Below, one piece after another: positions 24,668 through 33,851 of a DNA stretch of 64,000 nucleotides. A model generated the notes under the pieces. The model was given only the letters and a program-made list of their open reading frames with translations, had not been told where the DNA came from and ran no database searches. The stretch is from contig NZ_BOOQ01000019.1 in NCBI RefSeq assembly GCF_016863315.1, positions 1 through 64,000 on the forward strand. The letters run 5' to 3'. Position 1 is the first letter of the stretch; each line of letters opens with the position of its first letter. This DNA comes from Planotetraspora silvatica (GTDB lineage: Bacteria; Actinomycetota; Actinomycetes; Streptosporangiales; Streptosporangiaceae). The position numbers and the translations under genes were made by a program.

Positions 24668-25540
24668 CTACGACTCCTTCCGGTTGAGCCGTGCAAGGAA
24701 CAACATCGGGCCGACCGTGACGACGAACAACAGGACGCTGAGCGCCGAGGCGTACCCGAGATGCCCGGTGAGGCCCTGGCCGTACAGCTGGATGAGCATC
24801 ACAAGGGACATGTCGCGGCCGCCGGGCCCGCCGGTGCCGTTCGACAGGATGTACAGCTCGGAGAAGACCCGAAGCGCGAAGACGGAGATCAGCACCGAGA
24901 TGAGGAGCATCGTGTTGCGCACGCCGGGCACGGTGACGGAGAAGAACCGGCGCACGGGCCCGGCTCCGTCGACGGCGGCGGCCTCGTGGAGCTCACGGCT
25001 CACGTTGCCGAGCGCCGACATATAAATGATCATGTAGTAGCCGAGGCCTTTCCACACGGTCAGGCCGATCGCGCTGAACAGCAGCAGCCAGCGGTCGGTG
25101 AGGAACGGCAACGGGCCGCTCAGGAAACCGAGCCGCTCCGCCATCCCGTTGATGACTCCCCGGTCGTTGAGCAGCCAGCCCCAGATGAGCGCGACCACGA
25201 CCGCCGAGGCGATCACGGGGGTGTAGAACGCGATGCGGAAGAAGGCGATCCCGCGCAGCTTCTTCTCGACCAGCACGGCGAGCAGGAGCGGCAGCAGCGT
25301 AAGCAGCGGAACGCAGACCACCATGTAGACGATGCTGTTGATCAGCGCGTCCACGAGCTGCTGGTCGTCGAACATGCGGGTGTAGTTGCCGAGCCCGATG
25401 AACTGCCCGCCGCCCAGCGGCTTGGCGTTGGTGAACGAGAGGATCACCGTGTTGATCGCCGGTACGGCGTTGAAGAGCACGAGCCACACCGCCGCGGGGG
25501 CGATGAGCAGCCATGGGGTGAACCAGCGCTTGTGTGTCAT
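24668..25540 (-). CDS. Sugar ABC transporter permease (MalF type), mannoside locus
   Basis: A 290-residue six-TM protein beginning MTHKRWFTPWLLIAPAAVW. ATG 25540 has AGGAG just upstream and fits family length, so further upstream codons are not used. The EAA loop reads ELHEAAAVDGAGPVRRFFSVTVPGV. It pairs with the following permease. A hairpin separates it from the upstream binding-protein gene. Confidence 0.92.
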   Translation of the reverse strand: MTHKRWFTPWLLIAPAAVWLVLFNAVPAINTVILSFTNAKPLGGGQFIGLGNYTRMFDDQQLVDALINSIVYMVVCVPLLTLLPLLLAVLVEKKLRGIAFFRIAFYTPVIASAVVVALIWGWLLNDRGVINGMAERLGFLSGPLPFLTDRWLLLFSAIGLTVWKGLGYYMIIYMSALGNVSRELHEAAAVDGAGPVRRFFSVTVPGVRNTMLLISVLISVFALRVFSELYILSNGTGGPGGRDMSLVMLIQLYGQGLTGHLGYASALSVLLFVVTVGPMLFLARLNRKES

Positions 25541-25557
25541 TTGATCTCCTGCGCGGC

Positions 25558-25596
25558 GCGTACGGGGACCCCCGGCTGAGGCGGGTCCCCGTACGC
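25558..25596 (-). terminator. Attenuating hairpin between binding-protein and permease genes
   Basis: GCGTACGGGGACCC at 25558-25571 pairs perfectly with 25583-25596 around an 11-nt loop. Such stems after the binding-protein gene protect its mRNA or stop part of the transcription, giving more binding protein than permease; that role is inferred. Confidence 0.75.
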
Positions 25597-25610
25597 GGTC
25601 GAGCGTGACG

Positions 25611-26894
25611 TCAGCCGTTGAGAAGCTGGTTGCACTTGGCGACGGCGTCGTCGAGCGCCTTCTGCGACGGCTCCTCACCGTTGATCGCGAGGGCGAACTG
25701 CTGGTCGATGAAGTCGGCCATCGCCTGGGTGACCTGGACCGGCTGCAGGATCTTCGCCGTGGACAGCGAGTTGAACGCGATCACCTTGGCGTCGCCGGAG
25801 TTCGTGCCGTCGCTCTTGCTGAAGAACGGGTCGCTCGCCGAGGCCTTGGTGCTCGGGAAGATGTTGACCAGGTGCGCGAAGGCGGCCTGGTTCTCCGCGC
25901 TGGTGACCCACCGGGCCAGCGCGATCGCGGCCGGGAGGTTCTTGGTCGACTTGGAGATCGACAGGCCCTGGACGTAGAGCGGGGGGGTGCCGAACGCCTG
26001 TGACGGCACGACCTTGGGCGCGAGCGTCGGGTTCCCCTCGGCGGCGAGGCTGGTGATGTAGTTGCCGCCCGCGGTGGTCCACGCCACCGTCTGGGAGTTG
26101 AACAGCTGGGTGTTGCCGGCGTACTTGGTGGTCAGCACGTCGCGCGGCATCAACTTGTCCTTGAAGGCGTCGCGGTACTTGTCGAGGATCGCGGCCGCCT
26201 CGGGGGTGTTGAAGGTGAAGCTCTTGCCGTCCGCCGACATGATCGGGACGCCTGCGTTGGTCAGGTCGATGAGGGTCGGCTTGCGGCTCATGAGGTAGAC
26301 CTTGCCGCCGGACTTGTCCTTCACCGTCTTCGCCTGGGTGATGAGCTCGTCGAGTGTGGTCGGCGGCGTCTTCGCGTCGAGCCCGTACTTGGAGAGCAGC
26401 TCGGAGTTCCAGTAGTTGACGTCGGTGTTCAGGTACCAGGGGTAGCCGTAGACGCCCTCGTATCCGGCGTACTTGTACCCGTCGATGCCTCCGGGGACGT
26501 ACTCCTCGGTCACCTTCGGGTCGGCCTTGGCCACGTCGAGCAGCAGACCCTGCTGGACCAGCGGCAACGCGAAGTCCGGCGGCAGGTTCGTCACGTCGGG
26601 CAGGCTGCCGCCCGACGCCTGGCTCAGCACCTTCTCGGCGTAGCCGTCGCCGGGCTGGTCGAGCCACTCCACCTGGGTCCCGGGGTACTTCTTCTCGAAC
26701 GAGTCGATGACGCCCTGCACGTAGTCGGTGAACTTGGGCTTGAGCGCCCAGGTCTGCAGGCTCACCTTGCCGGTCACCGTGCCGGTGGCGTTCGCGGTCG
26801 GGGTGCTCGACGTGTCGGCGCCCCCGAGCCCACACCCCGCGAGCGCCGCCAGCCCCGCCACAGCCGCGACCAGCTTTATCCCATGAATTCGCAT
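25611..26894 (-). CDS. Sugar ABC transporter substrate-binding lipoprotein, mannoside locus
   Basis: A family 1 binding protein of 427 residues. The signal peptide MRIHGIKLVAAVAGLAALAG ends at a good lipobox, LAGC. Typical segments are SFEKKYPGTQVEWL, GYPWYLNTDVNYWNSELLSK, YVQGLSISKSTKNLPAAIAL and NIFPSTKAS. ATG 26894 has GGAGAAG upstream. It heads the minus-strand operon, divergent from the LacI gene, with a CTAAA-type operator between them. Confidence 0.92.
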   Translation of the reverse strand: MRIHGIKLVAAVAGLAALAGCGLGGADTSSTPTANATGTVTGKVSLQTWALKPKFTDYVQGVIDSFEKKYPGTQVEWLDQPGDGYAEKVLSQASGGSLPDVTNLPPDFALPLVQQGLLLDVAKADPKVTEEYVPGGIDGYKYAGYEGVYGYPWYLNTDVNYWNSELLSKYGLDAKTPPTTLDELITQAKTVKDKSGGKVYLMSRKPTLIDLTNAGVPIMSADGKSFTFNTPEAAAILDKYRDAFKDKLMPRDVLTTKYAGNTQLFNSQTVAWTTAGGNYITSLAAEGNPTLAPKVVPSQAFGTPPLYVQGLSISKSTKNLPAAIALARWVTSAENQAAFAHLVNIFPSTKASASDPFFSKSDGTNSGDAKVIAFNSLSTAKILQPVQVTQAMADFIDQQFALAINGEEPSQKALDDAVAKCNQLLNG

Positions 26895-26971
26895 CACTTC
26901 TCCTGCCATGCGCTGAGCGATCCGGAATTGTGAGCCGACGCCCGGCGGCCCCGTCCGCAAACGGCCGACTA

Positions 26972-26985
26972 CTAAACCGCTCTAG
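26972..26985. promoter_or_regulatory. LacI-type operator (mannoside locus), site 1
   Basis: CTAAACCGCTCTAG, a degenerate copy of the site CTAAAACGGTTTAG found ahead of the GH5 gene. It lies in the divergent gap between the binding-protein and LacI genes. Confidence 0.7.
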
Positions 26986-27171
26986 TGACTGGGGACTATC
27001 CCCCCACTAGACTTTGGTGTCAAGAGATGTCGCGAACCCGTGACGGACGCGGGAATCGACGCGATCCGCTTGCGCGCGGGGCCCCGCGGCGGCCTCCACC
27101 CGGCGATAATGCACGTGGCGGGGGCCCCTGTTGCAACGTGCCGACCTGCACGAACGAAGAAAGGCACAGTC

Positions 27172-28197
27172 GTGGCGCGACCGACCATCGAGGACATCGC
27201 CCGCCGCGTCGGAGTCTCCAAGGGTGCGGTGTCGTTCGCGCTCAACGGGCGTCCCGGCGTCAGCGAGGCCACCAGGGCCCGCATCCTCCAGGTCGCCGAG
27301 GAGATGAACTGGCGCCCGCACACCGCGGCCCGCGCCCTGGGCGGCGCCCGCGCGGGAGCCGTCGGCCTCGTCATCGCCCGTCCGGCCCGCACCCTCGGCG
27401 TGGAGCCGTTCTTCGCCCAACTCCTGTCCGGCCTGCAGGCCGGGCTGTCGGCGCATTCCGTGGCGCTGGAACTGCTCGTCGTCGAGGACACCACGGCCGA
27501 GATCGAGGTCTACCGCCGGTGGGCGTCCGAGCACAGGGTGGACGGGTTCATCATGGTCGACCTGAAGGTCAGGGACACGCGCGTCGACGTGGTCGAGGGC
27601 CTGGGCGTGCCCGCGGTGGTGCTCGGCGGTCCCGGCCGCCACGGCTCCCTGTCCAGCGTGTGGGCCGACGACCGCGAGGCCATGTTGTCGATCGTCGACT
27701 ACCTCGCCGCGCTCGGCCACCGGCGCATCGCGCACGTCGCCGGCCTTCCCGCGTTCCAGCACACCCAGCGCCGCATGCGCGCGCTCCGCGACTCCGCCCG
27801 GCGGCACGGCCTGACGGACGTGTCCTCGCTGCCCACCGACTTCAGCGACGCCGAGGGGGCCGCGACCACCCGCATGCTGCTGTCACGGCCCGGACGGCCG
27901 ACGGCGATCGTGTACGACAACGACCTCATGGCCGTCGCCGGGCTGGGGGTGGCCGGCGAGATGGGCGTGGCCGTCCCCGGCGACCTGTCGATCGTCGCGT
28001 TCGACGACTCGGTGCTCACGCGCATCGTGCATCCGGCGCTGACCGCGTTGACGCGCGACACGTTCGCGCTCGGCACCGAGGTCGCCGAGACGATGCTCGC
28101 CCTTATCGCCGAGCCCGGTCTGCGGAGGGACCGCAGGACTCCGACGCCGCGACTGGCGGTCAGGGAGAGCACGGCGCCCCCGGCCTTGGCAGGATAG
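27172..28197 (+). CDS. LacI-family regulator of the mannoside locus
   Basis: A 341-residue repressor from GTG 27172, preceded by GAAGAAAGG. The HTH is PTIEDIARRVGVSKGAVSFALNG and the hinge NWRPHTAARALGG. The effector domain has VEPFFAQLLSGLQAGL, GHRRIAHVAGL, YDNDLMAVAGL and IVAFDDSVLTRIVHPALTAL. It lies between the ABC genes and the glycosidase genes. CTAAA-type palindromes sit on either side, one of them starting at the base after its stop codon, so it should control both transcripts. Confidence 0.92.
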   Translation: MARPTIEDIARRVGVSKGAVSFALNGRPGVSEATRARILQVAEEMNWRPHTAARALGGARAGAVGLVIARPARTLGVEPFFAQLLSGLQAGLSAHSVALELLVVEDTTAEIEVYRRWASEHRVDGFIMVDLKVRDTRVDVVEGLGVPAVVLGGPGRHGSLSSVWADDREAMLSIVDYLAALGHRRIAHVAGLPAFQHTQRRMRALRDSARRHGLTDVSSLPTDFSDAEGAATTRMLLSRPGRPTAIVYDNDLMAVAGLGVAGEMGVAVPGDLSIVAFDDSVLTRIVHPALTALTRDTFALGTEVAETMLALIAEPGLRRDRRTPTPRLAVRESTAPPALAG

Positions 28198-28211
28198 CTA
28201 AAACGGTTTAG
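28198..28211. promoter_or_regulatory. LacI-type operator (mannoside locus), site 2
   Basis: CTAAAACGGTTTAG is a near-perfect palindrome starting right after the LacI stop codon, 61 bp before the GH5-like gene, implying a regulated promoter for the glycosidase operon. Confidence 0.8.
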
Positions 28212-28271
28212 GCTGCGGGCGGTCGAAGCACCGGGCGATCCCTGCCGGGCGCCACCGCAGCCGGAGGACGA

Positions 28272-29510
28272 GTGACACCGCAACAACCAGGCCAAATCCC
28301 TCTGCGCTTCGGCGCGAACTACGTGCCCTCGTCAGGCTGGTTCTACAGCTGGCTCGACTTCTCGGCCGACGCGGCCCGGCGCGACTTCGCCGACCTGGCG
28401 GGAATCGGGCTCGACCACGTGCGGGTGTTCCCCATCTGGCCGTGGATCCAGCCCAACCGGACGCTGATCCGGCAGCGCGGCATCGACGACCTGCTCGCCC
28501 TCATCGACGTGGCCGCCGAGTTCGACCTGGAAGTCTCGGTCGACCTGCTGCAGGGCCACCTGTCGAGCTTCGACTTCCTGCCGTCGTGGGTGCTCACCTG
28601 GCACCAGCGGAGCCTGTTCACCGACGCGGCCGTCCGCGACGGCATCGCGGAGTACGTCGACCGGCTCACCCGGGCCGTCGCGACGCGCGGCAACGTGTTC
28701 GCGGTGACGCTGGGCAACGAGGTCAACAACCTGTGGCCCTCGAACCCCACCACGCTTGAGGCGTCCTCGGAGTGGGCCGCCGAACTGGTGGAGGTCGCCC
28801 GCACCGCGGCCCCGCGCCTGCTCAGCCTCCACTCGCTGTACGACGGCACCTGGTACGACCCCGGCCACCCGTTCTCGCCGGCCGACAACGTCGACCTCGG
28901 CGACCTGACGACGGTGCACTCCTGGGTGTTCAACGGCGTCTCGGCCATCGACGGCCCGCACGGCCCCGCCACCGTCTCCCACGCCGACTACCTCGTGGAG
29001 TTGGCGGCGGCGACGGCGACCGACCCCGCCCGGCCGGTCTGGCTGCAGGAGGTGGGAGCGCCCCGCCCGGACATCGGCGAGCACGAAGCCCCGGCCTTCG
29101 TCCGGGAGATGCTCGACGCGGTCACCCGCAACCCCGCTCTGTGGGGCGTCACGTGGTGGTGCTCGCACGACCTCGACCGGAGCCTGGCCGACTTCCCCGA
29201 CCGCGAGTACGACCTGGGCCTGTTCACCGTGGATCACGAGATGAAGCCCGCGACCCGGGAACTGGCCGCGGTCGTCCGCGAGCGGCGCGGCAGCCGCCCG
29301 GCGCCCGTTTCACGGCCCGCCCTGGTGTGCGACGTCGACCTGCGCGCCCAGCCCGAGCGGAGGGGAGAGGTCGCCCCGGGCAGCCCCTTCCACAGCGAGT
29401 GGGTACGGCTGCGCCAGGCCGGGCCGCTCGCGATCGTCGGCGCCGCCCGTGCGGCCGACTCCGACTACCTCACCGCTCGCGGGATCGGTACCGTCCTGAC
29501 GAAGGCGTGA
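28272..29510 (+). CDS. GH5-like beta-mannanase/mannosidase-type enzyme
   Basis: A 412-residue cytoplasmic TIM-barrel hydrolase from GTG 28272 behind GGAGGACGA. It opens FGANYVPSSGWFYSWLDF; the acid/base Glu is probably Glu150 in VTLGNEVNN and the nucleophile Glu260 in VWLQEVGAP, the clan GH-A arrangement. Related actinobacterial proteins are annotated as cellulase- or mannanase-like. A C-terminal extension of about 70 residues (ALVCDVDLRAQPERRG) is unusual. The neighbouring GH38 enzyme suggests a mannose-containing substrate, but specificity is not shown. Confidence 0.75.
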   Translation: MTPQQPGQIPLRFGANYVPSSGWFYSWLDFSADAARRDFADLAGIGLDHVRVFPIWPWIQPNRTLIRQRGIDDLLALIDVAAEFDLEVSVDLLQGHLSSFDFLPSWVLTWHQRSLFTDAAVRDGIAEYVDRLTRAVATRGNVFAVTLGNEVNNLWPSNPTTLEASSEWAAELVEVARTAAPRLLSLHSLYDGTWYDPGHPFSPADNVDLGDLTTVHSWVFNGVSAIDGPHGPATVSHADYLVELAAATATDPARPVWLQEVGAPRPDIGEHEAPAFVREMLDAVTRNPALWGVTWWCSHDLDRSLADFPDREYDLGLFTVDHEMKPATRELAAVVRERRGSRPAPVSRPALVCDVDLRAQPERRGEVAPGSPFHSEWVRLRQAGPLAIVGAARAADSDYLTARGIGTVLTKA

Positions 29511-29642
29511 TCCACGACCAGCGGTGAGGCTCTGTCTCCGCCCTGTCTCCGAGGCGGGCTCCTGACCGCCCCCGCACCACCGCCGGTCGTCTCCAGCCTC
29601 GCGTGGGGACGACCGGTTCATCGATAGAAAGGATCAATAGCC

Positions 29643-32600
29643 GTGCCGGTCACCATCACCGCCGTGGAATCCACCGACCTGTTCGTCGGCGCGCAGGACG
29701 CACCACGTCAGGTGCTCCGCGTGGTGCTCGACGGACCGCCCGTCCCCGTCACCGTCAGGGGGCCGGGCGTCACGGGCGAGGCCACCGGCACGGGAACGGT
29801 CGAGGTGCCCCTCGACATCGACGGCCCCGTGGCCGGGGCCGAACTGCCGGTGACCGTGACGGCCGGGGAGGCGAGCGCCGAGGCCGTCGTCACCGTGGCC
29901 GAGCCCGGCTGGACGATGTTCCTGGTCTCGCACTTCCACTACGACCCGGTCTGGTGGAACACCCAGGCGGCCTACACCTCGCCGTGGGAGCTCCTGTCCG
30001 GCGACGCGACCACGCGCCCGCTGTGGGAGCGCAACGGCTTCGCGCTCGTCGACGCCCACCTCGACCTGGCACTGCGCGACCCTGTGTACAAGTTCGTGCT
30101 CGCGGAGATCGACTATCTGAAGCCGTACTTCGACCTGCATCCCGAGCGCCGGGCCGACCTGCGCCTGCTCATGGAGCGCGGCCAGGTCGAGCTGGTCGGC
30201 GGCACGTACAACGAGCCGAACACCAACCTCACCGGCGCGGAGACGACGATCCGCAACATCGTCTACGGCGTCGGCTACCAGCGGGACATCCTCGGCGGCG
30301 ACCCGCAGACCGCCTGGCAGCTCGACGTCTTCGGCCACGACCCGCAGTTCCCCGGCTACCTCGCCGCCGCGGGACTGACCGGCTCGGCCTGGGCCCGTGG
30401 GCCGTTCCACCAGTGGGGCCCGATCCAGAAGAACTTCCGCGAGTCGAAGAACGACGCGCGGGTCATGCAGTTCCCGAGTGAGTTCGAGTGGATCTCACCG
30501 TCCGGCCGCGGGGTGCTCACCCACTTCATGCCGCACCACTACTCCGCGGGCTGGTGGATGGACTCCTCTCCCGACCTGGAGTCGGCGGAGCGCGCCGTCT
30601 ACGAGCTGTACGCCAAGATCAAACCGGTGGGGGCGACGAAGAACCTGCTGCTGCCCGTCGGCACCGACTACACCCCGCCGAACAAGTGGGTCACCGAGAT
30701 CCACCGTTCGTGGGCGGCCAAGTACGTGTGGCCGAGGTTCGTCTGCGGCACCCCTCGCGACTTCCTCGACGCCGTCCGGGCCGAGCTGGAGGCGACGGGC
30801 CGGCGGCCGAGCCCGCAGACCCGCGACATGAACCCGATCTATACCGGCAAGGACGTGTCGTACATCGACACGAAGCAGGCCCAGCGGGCGGGCGAGGTCG
30901 CCGCCGTCGACGCCGAGAAGCTCGCCACCCTCGCGGCGCTGGAAGGGCTCGGGACCTATCCCGGCGCGGCGCTCGACAAGGTGTGGCGCCAGCTCGCCTA
31001 CGGCGCCCACCACGACGCGATCACCGGCTCGGAGTCCGACCAGGTCTACATCGACCTGCTGTCCGGGTGGCGTGAGGCGCACGATCTCGCCGCGGCCGTT
31101 AGGGACACCGCGCTCGACGCCCTCGCCGGTCAGGTCGACACCACCGGGGAGGGCGTCCCGATCGTCGTCGCGAACACGTTGTCGTTCGATCGCTCGGCCC
31201 TGGTCACCGTACGGCTCCCGCACGATGTCGAGGGCGGGCGCGTCCTGGACGACGCGGGCGCGGAGGTGGCGTGCGTGACCGACAGGGGCACGCTCCGGTT
31301 CTTCGCGGACGACGTGCCGGCCATGGGCTGGCGCACCTGGCGCCTCCTGCCGGGAGAGTCGGACGCGGAACCGGCGTGGACCCCTGCCGACGGCGAGACC
31401 ATCGAGAACGTGCGCTACCGCGTGACCGCGGACGCGGCGAGGGGCGGCGCCCTGAGCAGCGTCTACGACAAGGTGTCCGGCCGAGAACTGGTCCGCGGCG
31501 GTCACGTCGGCAACGAGCTGAGGGTCTACGAGGAGTACTCCGCGCATCCGGACTTCGGCGAAGGCCCCTGGCACCTGGTGCCGCGCGGCCCGGTCGTCGG
31601 TTCGGCCGACTCCCCCGCGACCGTACGGGCCGAGACGAGCCCGCTGGGCTCCCGCCTCGTCGTCACGGGCACCGTCGACGGCCTGAACTACCGGCAGACC
31701 GTCACGTTGTGGCACGGCGTCGACCGGGTGGACTGCGGCACCCGGGTCGTCGACCACGCGGGCGCCGACCGGCTCCTGCGGGTGCGGTTCCCCGTCGACC
31801 TGCCGGGCGCCCTGCCGGTGAGCGAGGTGGCCGACGCCGTCGTCGGGCGGGGCTTCGCCCTGCCGGACGTGGACGTCGCCGACGCGCCGTGGACGCTCGA
31901 CAACCCGGCGAACACCTGGTTCGGGCTCAGCTCGACCGCCCGCGTCTCGCTCACCGACCCCGACGGCGCGCCACTGGGTGAGCGCGCGCTCGGCGTCGCG
32001 GAGGTCGTCGTCCCGGCGCTCGCCGACGCCGCCGGCGCGCGTGACCTGGTGGTCGCGCTGGCCAGGGTCGGTGTGACCGCGACGACCGCGAGCGCGGAAT
32101 GGGCCAGGTACGGCTGGCTCGACGTCGACTCCAACCTGCCGGACTTCCGCGTCCTGATCGGCGGCCCCGAGGCCAACGAGGCGACCCGCGACCTGCTGGA
32201 GCGCGCGGGCACGGACTACGCCGCCACGCTGGCCCGGCACGGCCGCGTCTGGGTCCCCGCGGAAAAACCGCTGCACGAGGTGTGGCGGCCCAACGCCGAC
32301 CTGCGCGACCTTCGGGCGCTGCCCGCCCTCGTGGTCACCGACCCCGCGGCGCTGGCGGAAGACCTCGCGGACGCCCGCGTCTCCGCGGTCTCTCCAAGGC
32401 CGATTCCCGCGTCGGAGGTCCTCACCGATCACACGGTCGCGCTGCTGACCTTCGGGTTGCCCGGGTTCGCGGTCGACCCCACCGGCGCGCTGCACCTGTC
32501 GCTCATGCGCTCGTGCACCGGATGGCCCTCGGGCGTCTGGATCGACCCGCCGAAGCGCACCGCCCCCGACGGCACGTCCTTCCAGCTGCAGCACTGGACG

Positions 32601-33851
32601 CACGACTTCTCCTACGCGCTCGTCTCCGGGGAAGGCGACTGGCGCGCGGTCACCCTCCCCGCGCAGGGGCAGGAGTTCAACCACCCGCTGTACGCCCGCG
32701 TCACCGGCTCGCACGAGGGGCCCCTGCCGCCGACCCGGTCGTACGTGCGGGTCGAACCCGCCCGTGAGGTGCTCCTCGGCACAGTGAAGCCCAGCGGCGA
32801 CCCCATCGCCCGCGGCTCCGCCGAACCGCAGGACCCGGCACGCGGCGTCACGCTGCGCCTCGTCGAGTCGACCGGCCAGGGGTCGGCCGCGACGCTCGGC
32901 GGGGCGCTGAACTTCACCGACGTGTACGCCGCCGACCTGCTGGAACGCCAGGGCAAGCCGCTCACGGGGGCCATCGCACTCTCCGGGAGCGAGGTCGCGA
33001 CCGTCATCGGCGTGCCGGCCGGTCTCGACGGCGGGGCCCGCCGGGGTGACGGCTCGCTGGGCCCGTCGGCGGAGGCCGCCCAGCCCGTGCACGCGCGGTA
33101 CTGGCTGCACAACCGCGGCCCCGCCCCGATCGGCTACCTGCCGGTCTCCGTGGCGGTCTCCCCCGGCCTGCTCCGCACGGACGGCGAGCCCGTCGAGGCG
33201 TCGGTGGTCATCGCCTCGCAGTTGCGGGACGCCCCGGTGGAGGGCACCGCCGTCCTCATCGCCCCCGACGGGTGGACGGCGACGCCGGCCAGGCGCCCGT
33301 ACCGGCTCGAGCCCGACGGTCACGTGCGGTTCCCTGTGACGCTGACTCCGCCCACCGGGACGGAGGCGGGGCTGTACTTCCTCGCCGCCGGCATCGAGCA
33401 CGACGGCCAGAGCGTCGAGGACGTCGTGACGGTCGCCGTCGGCGACCTCCCCGCGTACCTGCCCGTTCCCGGCGACATCCCCGAGGACTGGGCGGCGGCT
33501 CAGGGGACGACGGCCACGATCGCGCGTGACACGGGACTGTCGGTCGACGTCGTCTCCACGACCGTGCGGGTCGCTCCGGGCGGCCACGCGGCGCTCGGTG
33601 TGACGCTCGCCAACCGCACCCGGGGCGAGATCCGCGGCGAGCTCCAGGTCGTGTCGCCCTGGGGAACCTGGGACGCCGTCACCGCCCCGGTGCGCGGGTT
33701 CACGCTCGCGGCGGGCGCCACGGACACGGCGACGTTCGACGTGACGGTGCCGCGCGACGCCGACCCCGGCGCCTACTGGGCACTCGCCAAGGTGATGTGG
33801 TTCGGCCGCTGCCAGTACGCCCCGACGGTCGAGCTGGTCGTGGCACCGTGA
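29643..33851 (+). CDS. GH38 alpha-mannosidase with C-terminal NEW3-like domain
   Basis: A 1402-residue protein, longer than common bacterial GH38 enzymes (about 800-1050). After an N-terminal beta-domain come the zinc-binding SHFHYDPVWW (His97, His99, Asp101), GGTYNEPNTN, QLDVFGHDPQFPGYL (nucleophile Asp about 228) and GAHHDAITGSESDQVY. The C-terminal region (about 1150-1400) holds NEW3-type beta-sandwiches (AVSPGLLRTDGEPVEASVV, LYFLAAGIEHDG). No signal peptide. GTG 29643 follows AAAGGA. It would release mannose from imported alpha-mannosides. Its stop overlaps the next start. Confidence 0.9.
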   Translation: MPVTITAVESTDLFVGAQDAPRQVLRVVLDGPPVPVTVRGPGVTGEATGTGTVEVPLDIDGPVAGAELPVTVTAGEASAEAVVTVAEPGWTMFLVSHFHYDPVWWNTQAAYTSPWELLSGDATTRPLWERNGFALVDAHLDLALRDPVYKFVLAEIDYLKPYFDLHPERRADLRLLMERGQVELVGGTYNEPNTNLTGAETTIRNIVYGVGYQRDILGGDPQTAWQLDVFGHDPQFPGYLAAAGLTGSAWARGPFHQWGPIQKNFRESKNDARVMQFPSEFEWISPSGRGVLTHFMPHHYSAGWWMDSSPDLESAERAVYELYAKIKPVGATKNLLLPVGTDYTPPNKWVTEIHRSWAAKYVWPRFVCGTPRDFLDAVRAELEATGRRPSPQTRDMNPIYTGKDVSYIDTKQAQRAGEVAAVDAEKLATLAALEGLGTYPGAALDKVWRQLAYGAHHDAITGSESDQVYIDLLSGWREAHDLAAAVRDTALDALAGQVDTTGEGVPIVVANTLSFDRSALVTVRLPHDVEGGRVLDDAGAEVACVTDRGTLRFFADDVPAMGWRTWRLLPGESDAEPAWTPADGETIENVRYRVTADAARGGALSSVYDKVSGRELVRGGHVGNELRVYEEYSAHPDFGEGPWHLVPRGPVVGSADSPATVRAETSPLGSRLVVTGTVDGLNYRQTVTLWHGVDRVDCGTRVVDHAGADRLLRVRFPVDLPGALPVSEVADAVVGRGFALPDVDVADAPWTLDNPANTWFGLSSTARVSLTDPDGAPLGERALGVAEVVVPALADAAGARDLVVALARVGVTATTASAEWARYGWLDVDSNLPDFRVLIGGPEANEATRDLLERAGTDYAATLARHGRVWVPAEKPLHEVWRPNADLRDLRALPALVVTDPAALAEDLADARVSAVSPRPIPASEVLTDHTVALLTFGLPGFAVDPTGALHLSLMRSCTGWPSGVWIDPPKRTAPDGTSFQLQHWTHDFSYALVSGEGDWRAVTLPAQGQEFNHPLYARVTGSHEGPLPPTRSYVRVEPAREVLLGTVKPSGDPIARGSAEPQDPARGVTLRLVESTGQGSAATLGGALNFTDVYAADLLERQGKPLTGAIALSGSEVATVIGVPAGLDGGARRGDGSLGPSAEAAQPVHARYWLHNRGPAPIGYLPVSVAVSPGLLRTDGEPVEASVVIASQLRDAPVEGTAVLIAPDGWTATPARRPYRLEPDGHVRFPVTLTPPTGTEAGLYFLAAGIEHDGQSVEDVVTVAVGDLPAYLPVPGDIPEDWAAAQGTTATIARDTGLSVDVVSTTVRVAPGGHAALGVTLANRTRGEIRGELQVVSPWGTWDAVTAPVRGFTLAAGATDTATFDVTVPRDADPGAYWALAKVMWFGRCQYAPTVELVVAP

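Noticed and set aside
30495-33587. A 1030-residue minus-strand open frame
   Set aside because: It is antisense to the GH38 mannosidase and has no recognisable domain.
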